Assembly: GCF_963675165.1 (NCBI RefSeq) | Contig: NC_087393.1 | Location: 1,451,002 to 1,515,001, forward strand | Reading direction: 5' to 3' | DNA: 64,000 nucleotides | Origin: Halichondria panicea | Lineage: Eukaryota > Porifera > Demospongiae > Suberitida > Halichondriidae | Shown here: positions 9,450 to 21,568 of the stretch, piece after piece | Layout: each line of letters begins with the position of its first letter | Position numbering within the stretch: the stretch's first letter is position 1 | The notes under the pieces: generated by a model | What the model saw: only the letters and a program-made list of their open reading frames with translations | What the model was told of the DNA's origin: nothing | Database searches by the model: none | Made by a program: the position numbers and the translations under genes

Positions 9450-12418
9450 ATGGGTAATGCCACTTCAGATTTGGAGTCAAACTTGGAGTCAACAGATGGG
9501 CAGGCTCAGTCCCAGAGCCAGGGAGTCAGCCAAGATGTGGCCAGTCTGCAACTGCCTCCAGAGTTCTCAGTGAAGTATGAGGTCTTGAGCAGTGTAGGGA
9601 AGGGAGGGTTCGGTAATGTCTACAAGATCAGGGACATCAGGACTAAGGCCGTGTATGCTGTCAAGATACTTCCACTCAACGAGAGCAATCTGAGAGAGGT
9701 AGTCAAACAATCATACATATAAAACTACCTTTAGTTCGTCCCTGCTGTATTGATAATTGCAGCTGTATCATGCCATTTTAAAGGAATCATTGAATCCGTA
9801 TAATTATAGTCCTTTGCTGAGTGGTGTGTGTTATACCTATTGTGAGTACGTACAATAATAATTATGTAATAATAATAATTGTGTTAATGATCCAAGTACT
9901 AGTTGGGCGTCGCACGGTTTCTGTGAAACTTCTATTCATTCTTTCTTTGTTACTCTGCACAGGTTGAGCTACAGGCGAAGATTGATGACAAACATGTGGT
10001 CAAGATATTCGACACAGTTCAATCGCCCTCGACCAAGCAACTGTTCATCATCATGGAGTATTGTGAGGGGGGCAACCTACTACAATGGGTGGAGAGGAAC
10101 AGAAAGCACGACTTACTGAATGAGACTGTTGTACTGCAAATGCTGTATGAGATCTGCGAAGCTGTGTATAGTTGTCACCAGAAGAAGATTATTCATAGAG
10201 ATCTCAAACCAGAGAATATTCTATTGGATAGTAAGCGAAGGATTAAATTAGGTGAGTGTTGATTCTCTGTACAGTAGTGTCTGTTGCGGTCACCCTCTAT
10301 AATACAGCCAGGTTAACGGCCCCCTTACCATAAAATTAAACCTGTTAGTACTAAAACAGCCACTGCCCAACTTTAAGTAGTCGCTCTGAGCAGATTTTAC
10401 TGTACGTGATATTTTACTGTGTACCATTAATTTTGTGTCTGTGTCCAGCTGATTTTGGTGTAGCAAGAGTGCTGGAAAGAACATCAGTGGCTACATCATT
10501 CTGTGGTAGGTACTAGATAGTGAAACTTATGTTTACAGAACAATTTAATTTATGTCTGTACACCCTGTTGTTTAGGGACTCCCCCTTATATGGCTCCCGA
10601 GTTGTTTCTGAGCTACTTGTCCAGAGGGAGAGTCCCTGGTGAAGTGGAGGGGTGAGTGTGTACGCTGCAATATATAATTGTGTGAAGATGCTTTAAGGAC
10701 CTGGTGTTGTCTTCAGGTACGACTACAAATGTGATGTGTGGTCAATAGGATGTATTCTCTGGGACATGGCCAACAGCTCAAATCGTTTTGTTCATGTGAG
10801 CGCACTATAAACCAAGTGGACAACTGGCCTAATGCACCCTCTATAATACAACCAGATTATAATCCCCCACAGTCTTAATAGCTCAACTTTGTTAAAGGCC
10901 ACTTTTTTATCATAAACACTGTTTATCTGTCCAAGTGACCGCTTTAGATAGGCATCACTGTACTAAGCAAAGCACACAGCTACACCGCACAAATTACCAT
11001 ACTATACTGACATTTACGTGTATAATTATACATACGTGTGTACATGTGTACGTGTTATGTTTTCTTTGCTCACCTTAGACTCTCCAGAGCAATGTGGGTC
11101 TGAACGCGGCCCAGGCCAAGAGTGACAGCGTGGGTGTGAAGGAGATAGAGGCCTTCATTGAGAAGGATGTTCCACAGGTGAGGGAAACCATAATTATGAT
11201 ATGACAATGTACATGCTTGTGTGTTACGTACCACTATTAGCCGTCTAAGGATGACCACTGTAAACATTCAGTAGTCTCTAACTAATCCGGCTCTCTAAAG
11301 TTACAGTCACCTCAATTATTATACTGGCCATTTTCGTTCGGCACGGATTGCTAGCTTGATCTTTACTGCAACAAACTCGCCCTAAAATGCGGCCACTCGC
11401 TATTCCGTATACTGGGCTGCCCCAAACTAGATTTCCTATGTATATATTTATTACGACCGAATATAACATTTTGGGTGTGGTTTGGCAAATAAATTAAATA
11501 GAGAGCATAATAATTTGGAGACAAAACCGCAAAATTAGTCATTTATATTCAAGGTAGGATCACTTTTTAGCCGCGGCTATTTTCTGAAATACAGCCACCT
11601 TGCTCTTCCGGCCAAACTGCTGTCCTAGGGTGACCAGCTTAACGAGAGTCTACTACAGTAGACTCTCGCTATTCCGGTTCTCTAAAGTACGGCCACCTCG
11701 ATATACCGGCCATTTGGCTTGGCACGGAATGCTAGCTATAATTATGTTTACTGCACAAAACTCACCCTGAAGTACGGCCACTCGCTATTCCGTTTACCGG
11801 CCAGTGCTGGCTGTCCCAAACAAGGTTTTTAATGTAATTTTATACGTATATTACGGCTGGATATGACGTTTTGGGTGTGGTTTAGCAAATAAAATTGGAT
11901 TACACTTAAATAGAGAACAGCATTATCCTACATTATCCTCGAGACAAGAACCGCAAAAGTAGTCATTAGATTCGAGGTAAGGTCGTTTTTAAGCCGCGGC
12001 TATTTCCTGAGCTGCAGCCACCTCGCTATTCCGGCCAAGCTGCATGGTCCCAAGGGTGACTGGATTAACGAGAGTCTACTGTATATAATAGTTTTATTAT
12101 AGTTTAACAAATAGACTATTGTACATTTTAAGTTCTAATCAAAAGTGTTAATAAGTGCATTGAATTCGTTTTCACTACAATTATAGTGTTCAGCTCTACG
12201 ACAATTGTGTGCATAATATATTTTTCTCTCGTTCACAGGGCTACGTTCTCACCAAGAGGTTGCTGCACAGTATGCTCAAGAAGAACCCTGAAGAAAGAGT
12301 ATCACTGTCCGAAGTACTACAAGACACTACACTGAGAGAAGCCCTAGAGAACCCGTTAGGTGGCCATTGGTCGGACATTTATGATAAAATACATCCGGAC
12401 AGTGCACCTATAATATAG
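9450..12418 (+). CDS. Serine/threonine protein kinase, putatively N-myristoylated
   Basis: Seven exons: 9450-9698, 9963-10251, 10449-10505, 10576-10651, 10717-10795, 11079-11177, 12239-12418. They total 1029 bp, 342 residues, with no frame break. Visible motifs: glycine loop VGKGGFGNVY, YAVKIL lysine, hinge IIMEYCEGG, catalytic IIHRDLKPENILL, ADFGVAR, MAPELF, and DVWSIGCILW. All key catalytic residues are present, so it should be active. It resembles the NEK/CaMK-like end of the kinome but no subfamily is clear. The start MGNATSD fits an N-myristoylation signal (Met-Gly, small residue at position 6). Introns carry decayed pogo-like repeats. Confidence 0.88.
11270..12081. mobile_element. Two abutting copies of a pogo-like MITE
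   Basis: Copy 2 (11656-12081) starts CAGTAGACTCTCGCTATTCC and ends CGAGAGTCTACTG, with TA on both sides, as for Tc1/mariner-pogo elements. Copy 1 (11270-11653) is a diverged version whose right end touches copy 2. Both share internal blocks such as TTTTGGGTGTGGTTTAGCAAA and AGCCGCGGCTATTT. They lie in the last intron of the kinase gene. Shorter relics with CACCCTCTATAATACA lie in earlier introns at about 10285-10410 and 10836-10964. Confidence 0.75.
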
Positions 12419-12807
12419 TAACTGAATTTTTATTCTCATTCTCACTGATGTGTTTGTTTGTTATCTATGTTTTTTGCTACATTACTGGCTAATATTAAGT
12501 TGTATATAGATACCGTTATTTTGAGGGTATAAACTTTCGCGGAATCGTTAAAAAGGATTTTGCGGATGTATAGTGTTCGCGGAATAGCAGCCTTTTTGCC
12601 ATGCATGCCACGGAATAGCAGCCTTTTTGCCATGCATGCAATATTAAATTCGTGGGTGTACATGTGTACATGCTTAATCAGTGAAAACCGTGAACGTTAA
12701 TTTAAACCCTCTATACGGTACACTGCACGAATAATATTCAATCAAGGCTAAGAAAAAGATTGACTATAAAAAGGAGTAATTTATAGTCATTTCTCTCTTC
12801 TGCCTGA
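12419..12807. other. Convergent intergenic gap with a MITE
   Basis: The tails of the kinase (plus) and the coiled-coil gene (minus) meet here. At 12511-12720 lies a TACCGTTATTTTGAGGGT...ACCCTCTATACGGTA element of the TACCGTATAGCG type. Inside it, about 27 bp containing AGCAGCCTTTTTGCCATGCA are duplicated in tandem near 12587 and 12614. Confidence 0.7.
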
Positions 12808-14265
12808 CTACTGCAAATCACTATCAGCAGATTCCACTTTCTCACAGTATCTCGCGTGGAGTACTCTTGATCCCGCAGACAGTTTCGTAGAGGATGTCGT
12901 ACAAAACTCGGTATTGTTCAGCTGTTCAAATTTCTTTGTTTTCTTGAAACCGTTGTGCTGAGAATTAACAATGTTCCTTGTCCTGTAATATCTGTCGAAG
13001 TTTTTGCACTTGTAGGGATTTTGTCCTCGGATATTTTCTGTCGCACTGAAGCTAGATGGGTAAGCAGCTTGTTGCCTGTTGCCAAACGTCAACTCACGCT
13101 CAATCTTCAGTCTTTCTTTCATCATACGCTCTCCTGGTGTAATGGTGGTTTTGTCAGGGGCCAACGAGAACCTTCGAACAGCTGGGGTTGGACGACGAGG
13201 AGATATGGCAACACTAGCCGTTTCGGTGGGCTGCGGTGTGAATGAGATTACTCTTGATCCTGTTGCAGGTTTAACAAAGATTATTGGTACTTGGTCAGCT
13301 CTAGTGATCACCGTCAGGGCAGTATTTGTGTCACTAACAGCTCTGCCATCAGACTTTGTTGAGCCACTCAATTGAATAGCTGGCTTTTCAGCCACTTTAT
13401 GCTCAAGTATCAGCACTTCACTCTTCATCTTTTTTAGCTTTCTGTCAGTCGACTTGAAACTCTTGACCAATTTTTGTTTCGCAGCGTTCGAGTCTTCATT
13501 TTTGATTAGCTGTGAAATTTGTTTGTTCTTTGAATTTATTGTTAGTTCCATTTCACTGATTCTCTTGCGTAGCTCATCTATCTCAGCTATGTGTGGCGTG
13601 GCTTGGGGTGACGATTTGGTACTGTCATCTTTCCTTGCTTCTCTCTCCTTCTCTAAGCCAGTGTTTGGGATTTCACCATCAGCAACGTTTCCATTTTCCA
13701 GCAATTTGTTTAGTTTAGACATGGCTTTCTTATGGTAGACTGGCTCAATGGGAGATAGTGTCTTCATGCTCTTGTTTGGTGAAGCAGTACCGGCAGTAGT
13801 GGTTGGTTCTGCAAGAAAAAATAAGTTCGTTTGAGTATTTTAATGTTTTGCAACCCAACACTTACTTGATAGATTGTCACAAATATTATTTGGAGGTGTG
13901 GTGTTAATTCCACTTCCATCTATTCTCAGTTGAGGGCCCTCTCCAAGGCTGATCACACTAATGTCATCTCCGAAGTCAGAGTCGAAATCGACAGACATAG
14001 ACTCCATTTGGCTCACTACTGGTAGCTGCTTCCTTTGCTGTTCTGAGGTGTTAGCACTCTTTGATCGTGGCTGTTCCTGCACATGTTAATGTTTTAAATA
14101 TCATAGCAACTTTATTAATAAAACTACCTGTCTAGTACTGTTGTCAGAGTTGCTTGCACTTCCAAATTTACTCAGAAAAGCAGATCTCAGAGAGCTAAAA
14201 AGGGAAGGCTTATTTGTAACAGTTAGCCACTGGGGTTTTGAACTTCGATGAGTAAGTCTAAACAT
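12808..14265 (-). CDS. Unrecognised coiled-coil protein
   Basis: Three exons, 14128-14265, 13866-14076 and 12808-13808, total 1350 bp, 449 residues. The start reads MFRLTHRSSKPQWL. After an acidic segment (DFDSDFGDDIS) and Ser/Thr/Pro-rich linkers comes a predicted coiled coil (IDELRKRISEMELTINSKNK) at roughly residues 170-250, then a basic region with SPRRPTP and RRFSLAP motifs that could be kinase sites. There is no signal peptide or membrane segment, and I do not recognise the family. The 190 bp gap to PIGX upstream on the same strand leaves little room for its own promoter. Confidence 0.75.
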
Positions 14266-14455
14266 GGTGGTTAGAATTCTTGTCAATCTACAGATTCAAC
14301 AGTCACTTTTTGCTTATCCGCACAAGTCTCCAAGGGCGCGACGCGTTTTTCGGCAATAATCATTATTTCGACAGATCAGTTAATGATCTTTACCACAATC
14401 ATACAGACTTTCTCACATCTCTTCATGAGAAGCAGTGCACAGCATAGCATGATGA

Positions 14456-16705
14456 TTAGCGACGAGAAGCAATTGTTTGAGGCTGTACAGAACCAATAGC
14501 AATACAAATATACAGTGCTGCTAGGAGGGTCACTAGTACAGTTATTCCTACCACTAATGATACACTGTTCTGAGCACCACAAGGAATAAGTGCTATCAAC
14601 AAATCAGAATATCGAGCACAGTCTTCTTCAAAACAATACTGGTTTGACGAGTCTTGATCGAGAGTGTAGGGCATCTGATGCCAATGACAACGTTCTGATG
14701 ATGTTGAATTGCACGGTAGCAGTTTCACTGTGTCTGATATCTCTTGCTTTGAGCTGTTGTGGGGTTTGTAGAACAACAGTGGGGGAGGGATGGTCACAGG
14801 GACATACTGGGAGTCACATGGTGGCTGGTAGCGGAAGTGAATAGGAACACTGACACTCAACCTAAATGTATGATGATAACAATTAATATTGTGTACACGT
14901 GAAGAAAAGCCAAGTTTCTAGCACTGTACTTGAGTGCCCATAAATTATACAGCTCTTTAAAGTAGTCAATGCATGAAAGTATCTAGTTTGCTTAAACAGC
15001 TAATTTTTGTCTCCACACATACACACACACACCCCAATCATTCTACCCCTGCTGCGCATGCATGGGGTAGAATGCATGTTATATGCTACACTTGCAACTA
15101 TAGAGCTTCGATAGTGTAAGCTAAGTACAATATATTTATTCACCTGTTACCCTTAAGTTTGGAGTAGGCCAGTAAGACATGACTGGTGGAGAGAGAAGCT
15201 GGTTTCTCAGTGTCCATGTGCCTAGTCACTATCACCTGTGGTTCTCCAGCCATTGAGTGTAGGTTTGACAACTGCAGAAAAAGAGGGACAAGGTATACAG
15301 GATTGCTGATTACTTGAAAATCATAGAATGTTTAACCATTGGTCATAATGTACAGGTATACAGACTCCAGCAAGATGTTGTAACTGGACCTCAAGAGGTT
15401 TAAAGTTTAAATTAGCTAAAAAATAATCCACTTATTAATATTAGAATTTATGGCAATAAACCTCCGAGGACAAGGAAGGTTTACATTGCTATAAATTCGA
15501 ATGCAGTGGACATTAAGTGTCAGTGGCGGATTCTGACAGGTTCCATGGAACCCCCCCCCCCCCCGTTTCACACAAGAACACACTGGAGATCAATTTACTC
15601 GCTAGCAACTCAGCTTTAATGATCGTGATCTGTTAGTTAGCAGGCTGATGTCATGCAATTGATATGTGGGCAAGGCTCTCTAATGAGCATGCTCATTGCT
15701 TAGGAGAAGTGATTAGTAAAATTGTCACTGTTTGGAACCCCCCTCTCATTATTCCTGGATCCGCCACTGAGCGTGAATAAAAATGCCTGCTACCTAAGCT
15801 AACAGTCCCAAAAACTATTGAAAACAAAAGACAAGCTTGTGCGTATAGTTTGTAGCCAGGGCTAAGCTTCTAGCTCTACGTACTAACTTGTCCATGTCCA
15901 AGGAGTGAGCCCCACCTTTTTCCAGCTTTCCTGGTGTTTAGCGAGCTCCATTCATTTGTCCTGCTCAGTCTTGCCAACAAGTGTCTAGCTTCTTTTGGCT
16001 GTGTAGATCTAGTAGTTTTTGCCCTCAAAGCATGGGAATTCATGAGGAATGCGGAGCTTATAATATGGTAGTTAAACACCACCCAGTTGCTATAATACCG
16101 ACCCTAAGTAGGGTATATAAAGTCAGAGCCCAGATAGCGGCTTTCCACTACAACAGTTGGTGTAAATATGCCATGCCAACAGTAATAGAAAATCCAACTG
16201 ATTGAAAATACGTATCGGATCGATTGAGGTCATGTCAACATGATTCTAGAAGATGGCTGAATTATACTTATCGTAGATGAGTCAGGCTACAGTTTAATTA
16301 CCTCACCTGATCAATATCAACATACAAACTGCTGGTAATGTTCTGCACAATGATAAAGGAGGCATCACTGAGCTCTTCAGCCATCTCGTCTGGTATGGAC
16401 AACTCCGCGAGCAAAGTTCTATGGAAACCAGACTCGGAAAGGGCCCGATGCAAAGACATGGAATTGTTTGCTGGTTCATGTTGAAAGTTGAAACTGTTTA
16501 GCAAACTGGGCTGAATGTTTATAGTTGATGCTGGCAACGTTTGTAACAGGAGGAGCTACAGGAGAGAAAGGGATAGGACACTTTCTCATGAACATGATTC
16601 TAAATTATTATACAGTGATATGACCTTGAGCAGGCTGGAAGCATCCATGATCATGACTCTTACTCTTCTCTGTCCTGAGCGCTGTAGAAGACCTACCCTC
16701 TTCAT
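14456..16705 (-). CDS. PIGX: PIGX, GPI-mannosyltransferase I stabilising subunit
   Basis: PIG-X is an ER type I membrane protein that stabilises PIG-M, which adds the first mannose to the GPI precursor (family knowledge). Exons: 16625-16648 (or up to 16705 from an upstream ATG), 16307-16555, 15144-15271, 14456-14861. From 16648 the total is 807 bp, 268 residues, close to the human size. The start MDASSLLKLLLLQTLPAS is a signal peptide spanning the first junction. Family hallmarks are GFHRTLLAEL, SLYVDIDQ, VSVPIHFRYQPP and IPPPLLFY. A transmembrane helix (VVGITVLVTLLAALYICIAI) lies near the C-terminus, followed by a short tail ending ASRR. The first donor (AAG|GTCATA) is weak. A hAT-type MITE lies in the second intron. 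Confidence 0.85.
15521..15769. mobile_element. hAT-like MITE in PIGX intron
   Basis: The ends CAGTGGCGGATTC and GGATCCGCCACTG form a terminal inverted repeat. The interior has poly-C and G-rich ends (GGAACCCCCC near both ends). The CAGTGGCG start is typical of non-autonomous hAT elements. Confidence 0.7.
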
Positions 16706-16958
16706 GATCACATGACAGGGTATTCCCCTACTGAGTCAGCTATTTAAATAGAAACAACAGGCCTTTTATTTTACTTCTGCAAGGATTTTACAGTTTAACA
16801 TTTAAACTTGGTAGATCTAGCTAGTGATATGATATTAGCTCTTGCAATTGGATGCTGTATTTTTGCTGGAGACTAATATTTACCTAATCCTCAAGCTCAA
16901 GCGCAAGCTGACACTGACTGCACTCACAGACTGCATTGACTGCACTGCACCGGCTGTG
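16706..16958. promoter_or_regulatory. Divergent promoter region
   Basis: A gap of about 250-310 bp separates the PIGX start from the start of the membrane-protein gene. It contains short tandem ACTGCACTGCA words just before the plus-strand ATG. Bidirectional function is inferred. Confidence 0.4.
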
Positions 16959-18447
16959 ATGGGACCAGCTCTGCAACTGGGCATTGAAGCAATCAGGTAT
17001 TAAATAGCTTTGACACCTGATTTAGAGCTAAATGAGTACTCCACTGCATTAAGCATTGTACTTTTACTACGCTGTTTAAACGAACATTTTCCCTACACTC
17101 TACAGGCATGTGTCTGTACCATCACTACTACTGCTGGCCTTAGCCCTTCGTTTTGTACTGACTATCTTTACAACGCTGAATGTACAATTGAACTACGATG
17201 ATTTGCCCATTGACCCTCCGGTGCACGTGCACATTGAGCTGGTTGACATTGACATTGTCAGTATTGGTTTTTTGTTGTTTGCTGTACATGGTGTAGCAAC
17301 TATCGACACTCTGCTCTGCTTGTGGGATTACCTAGCAAAGAGGGAAAAACGTCAAAAGATTCGAGATTGGGTAATCTGGCGAAATGGATGCTTCATTCTT
17401 GCAGCTACGGCTGTGTGTAGTTTTTCTGCTCTGATAATGTTTGTTTTTGTGAGATCAAAGTGGACCAGTAACCTGTGCATGGTCATTCAAGTTCTCCACC
17501 TGTTCCCCACTCTGTCAGTGGTCTCTCAAGCTCTAATGAATGGTAAGCTGTTACTACATATGCAGTATAATTATATTCATCTGTCAGTGGTCTCTCAAGC
17601 CTAATGCTGTTACTATATATGCAGTATAATTATATTCATACATTACATCATCAGTATAGTAAACAAACCACAACCACTTGTGAAACAAACCACTAGTATT
17701 CGTCAGTGGTTTTAATGGTCAGAAACCACAGTATAACATGTCAAATATTTTACAGGAATCTTGATTTGCCTGACGCCAGTCCTAAAGACTGATCAGATGT
17801 TAACCCATCCCAGCTACAACAAAGCAGTTACAGCTCACAAAGTATCAAATAGAATCGTCGTGGTTTATGCTGTTCTTAATGCAGCAGCAGCAATAGCTGT
17901 CCCTGAGCCACAGAACTATTTTATTATACTCATTCCATGTTGTGTGCTGTTGGAGTTGCTTTGTCGATTTGTATTGCTATATAAACTCGAAAAAATTCTC
18001 CAGAACGCAATTTCTACCCAAGCCGAGTTAGCTGAAAATGAGAATCATCCTGCTCAGCTAGTCGAAGCAAATTGTATTCGAGTCAAGCAAGTAAACAATG
18101 AAAACATTGCAACTAACCATGCGAACAGAGGGATTACTGTCACAAACCATCAAGCGATTGCTCTTAAAACTCAGTCGTTGAAATCACGTCGAAATGAACA
18201 ACGTTTGGAGTTATCAGAGAAGGATGTCTTTAAGGAAGAAAATTCTGATAGTGATGGATCAAGCATTAGTTCATATGAAGGTAGTGATGAACATTTCCCA
18301 CTATCAACCAAGCATTCTGAAATACCTGATTCTAAACAGAGTATGAAACAGGTTGACTTGGAGTTGTATAATAGATCGAAACGGCTTCACACTGATGTGA
18401 GCACAATCAGGATGTTTAATAAGCAAGCTGAAGTGTCTGAACGATGA
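16959..18447 (+). CDS. Multi-pass membrane protein, family copy A
   Basis: Three exons, 16959-16996, 17106-17542 and 17756-18447, total 1167 bp, 388 residues. About six hydrophobic helices lie in residues 14-240 (for example LLLLALALRFVLTIF, ISIGFLLFAVHG region, FIILIPCCVLLELLCRFVLL), followed by a hydrophilic tail of ~150 residues rich in Ser, Asp and Glu (EENSDSDGSSISS). There is no cleavable signal peptide. The gene at 23801 has the same 38-bp first exon, the same intron phases and the same junction motif (N-G-[IL]-L-I-C), so the two are paralogues. No known family is recognised; a 6-7 helix receptor-like or scaffold membrane protein is possible. Topology was judged by eye. Confidence 0.8.
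17511..17639. repeat. Tandem duplication covering an exon end and splice donor
   Basis: 17511-17579 (exon 2 end, donor and start of intron) is repeated at 17580-17639. The second copy lacks nine bases, including the donor GGTAAG, so only the first can splice. Confidence 0.85.
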
Positions 18448-19390
18448 CAGCATGATTGTACACTGAGTGAACTCTTGCTCTTCTGTTAAAATTATTTAGC
18501 AAACTAATTAGCACTAGGCCTTGGCGGATTTTACTCAATCTTTTCTTTCATAATTATTTTTCCTCAATTACGCTATTTTATAATATATGTAGTCTATATA
18601 TGTTGCAGATCTATGACAAAAATTATGTTATTGTTCACTCTCTAAGAGACTTAACTTTGTATTTCTAGTAGAGTATACTGTCATTTTAGAATCAAACTTT
18701 TCTACTTAGAAAGTAAGATCGCAAAATCACCTATACATTATACAGGTACTTGTAAGACATCACGGTCCTTGCCGGATCGCAAAACTATTTACAATCGTTT
18801 GCTCGTTTGGTTCATTTGCATAAGAATTTTCACTGCACAGTGAAAGAAGATAATTATTTCTATGGAAGCATGCAACCAGTTGCTCTCCTAGCTATATAAA
18901 AACTACTGCACTCCACAGTATAGACTAGTCTAGTCTATAGTAAATGTAAAAAATAAATGAAATGCCTACTGTATTTGTTATAATAAAAATTATTATAAAA
19001 AAAGAAACTGTTTACACAAACTGTGAAGTGCCTCGAATTATGCAGTAAACAGAGTGCTGACCTCGGTACGCCACGGTTGTGACGCGAGCTGAACTAGTCT
19101 CGAATACCCGCCTCAACCTAAAAGCTACGTTGAGGCGAGTATTCGAGACTAAGCTGAACCTCTTGGCGCCAAATTTTTTTAGTCATAATTTTATGTATAA
19201 TATACATAAAATTATATAATTATAGCAGATCTATGACAAAATTGTTTACTCTCTAAGAGACTTAGCACTGCATAGTAAAATCGGATTTCTAGTAGAGTAT
19301 ACTGTATATAATTTATACTATCTATAATTTAGATATTTACCTACTATCTACTACAGTCAAGTGATATTGATTGGACCAACACATACCAAT
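18448..19390. other. Intergenic tract with direct repeat and hairpin
   Basis: No gene is seen. A block of about 85 bp starting at GCAGATCTATGACAAAA occurs at 18605-18691 and again at 19224-19313, both ending CTAGTAGAGTATACTG. A 22-bp stem with one mismatch (19096-19117 against 19129-19150, AGTCTCGAATACYCGCCTCAAC) encloses an 11-base loop. Confidence 0.75.
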
Positions 19391-20022
19391 CAGTGGCGTA
19401 GGAAGCACGGGTGCTCAGGGTGCTGGAGCACCCCCTTATCTCAAGCTACCTTACCTACTTGCTCCATGAAGTTCAGAGCAGCTAGCTAGAAGTCCAGCTA
19501 GTAGCTAGCTATTAGTTACTAAGCTAGCTATACTAGCATAGTTACGTACACAGTACAAAGGTCGGCTAGATGAACCACATCGTAGATATCTCTTATAAAG
19601 AGCAAGCACATTGCGAATCTGCAACAAGCACAAGTCTCCTCTCATTTTTGACATTAATGGTAGCCATGAACAGCTACTAAAGAGGGTAGCTAGACTATAG
19701 ATCAAGTGTAATTGGATCCTAAAATAGACATGCTGTAGTTAAAACGTTCGTTTTCTTCACTGCGAAGATTGAAACGTTCCTCCGAAGTACAATGACACAT
19801 GCAATGCAATCTTTTTTATTGTATATTCATACCCACTTAATAGATTCTATAGATTTAAAGTATATAGCATAAAAATTTTGATACTGATAATTTTGTACCA
19901 AATTTGCTCAGAATTAATCTCCGGGAATGTAGAGTGCCAAAATTTTCCTGGGGCAAGCCCCCGGACCCCCAGATTTGTAAAGCACCCCCTTACAAAAACA
20001 TCTTCCTACTCCTCTGCCAATG
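19391..20022. mobile_element. Non-autonomous hAT-like element
   Basis: The left end CAGTGGCGTAGGAAG is mirrored by CTTCCTACTCCTCTGCCAATG at the right. Sub-terminal GCACCCCCTTA blocks and GGGGCAAGCCCCCGGACCCC are typical of this group. No transposase ORF remains. Confidence 0.65.
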
Positions 20023-21568
20023 CCAATGCCAATGGAGCACCGAGGATCTCACTCACATGCACAGTTAGTGAAAAACTGTAGCTAGCAGTATAATAATTAT
20101 TATAGGCTATTTTCACTAACTGTATTAGTATGGATATATGGCTATTGGTTAGCTGCATTCAGGTTGGAAGAATGATAGGGACAAAATGAGATATTGTTAT
20201 GTTTGCAAAAATTGTCATCATGTCATCAGAAAATTAAAGCATATGAAAAAGCGCTCGACTAATCACGTGCTCTTGCTCTTCATCAAAGATCTAAGGCAAA
20301 CCCGCGCTGATCTTCTTCTCACACGCACATTGGTTTAAAGCTCCACCCTCTTGCTGCGTGTTATACCATTTTCAATATTCTTTTTCGTCTGCCCAATGGG
20401 CTACTCTTCATTAATTGGAGGCTACAAAGAAGAAGAAGAAGAAGCAAACTCTCGATGAGTCAGCACACTTGACAGTTCTTGATCTTGTGTACAGTAGCTA
20501 GCTGGCTGCTACATCAAAACAAGAGTCAACGAAACAAAAGGAAGTGCAGCAACAAAGTTTGTGACTAAATCTATAAGTTTCTGACTCATTGCTTCGAGTA
20601 CGACTCGACTATGCACTCACTTTCTATTGTCAGGTCTGGGTATTGTTAGCATCATCTGAAAGGAGGGACAATGTTGCCCAAGTGCTACCATTTGGGATCA
20701 AAATAGGGACAAAAAGCTTTTGGGCCCTGCATGTGCATTCATAAAATTAAAGTGACATCCACTTGAGCTTCCATTGTGGGAATAGCAAATTAATTCCGAG
20801 CGAAGCGAGGCTCTAATCGACATTTTTGCAATGGACGACGTCAGACACTTTCATTCTTCTAGTGGCTCTGGTTGCTGCACAGACTGTAGCGGCTTGACTT
20901 CAAAGTTGGAGGACGTGTAGTGATTGTACTAAGGACACTTAGCTCAAGAAAGCATTTTTCTGGTCATAAGCAGAAAGCTAGCTAGAAGAGTTGTGACATT
21001 TCTATACACAACCCTCTTCTGGCACACCCCAACATAGAACGTCAAAGATCTAAGCAGGTACCAGTATAGGTGAAAGGGAGACATTGGGACAGAGTAGCAA
21101 CAGTCGGGACTGTCTCGCTTTTGCTGAGTACTATAGTATAGAGTGCTACCGTGCTTCTTCTGAATCTAAACAATCTCAGCTCATTAGGAATTCCTAATGA
21201 AGGTCTTTTGTATAGACCACATGTTATGTGTATATGATCTATTATGACCAGGAGGTTCTGTAAAGGAAATCCTGATATGGTTCTTGAGGTACCATAATTA
21301 TAATTAGACTCACTGGCCAGTCCCATCATCACTTCTTGAGGATTGGGACTGGTCAACTGCCAATTTGCGAGTTGTTCTCATTACCGAAATTGGTAATGAC
21401 CAATCATAGACATGATAGACCAGACCTCGCAACGAAAATGAAGCTCCATGTGCAGCGAGGTGGTATGTGTTTGCATGTGTGTCTGTGTGTGTATACTGCT
21501 AGATGTGTTCCTTTAGGTACGACACATGCTTCAAAAATACTCACTGTGGAAAGGGGGTTAAGTCAAAT
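20023..21568. other. Intergenic, no gene seen
   Basis: Repeat-like and low-complexity DNA: an AAG triplet run near 20428-20445, a GAGCGAAGCGAGG word near 20800 (a motif also seen near 59950), and a short inverted repeat around CAGTCCCAATCCTCAAGAAG (21325-21355). No coding exon could be supported. Confidence 0.6.

Noticed and set aside
15876-16082. Minus-strand ORF between PIGX exons as a possible PIGX exon
   Set aside because: The exons at 16307-16555 and 15144-15271 join in frame as YVDIDQ|LSNLHSM and the total is a multiple of three without it; it matches nothing in PIG-X.
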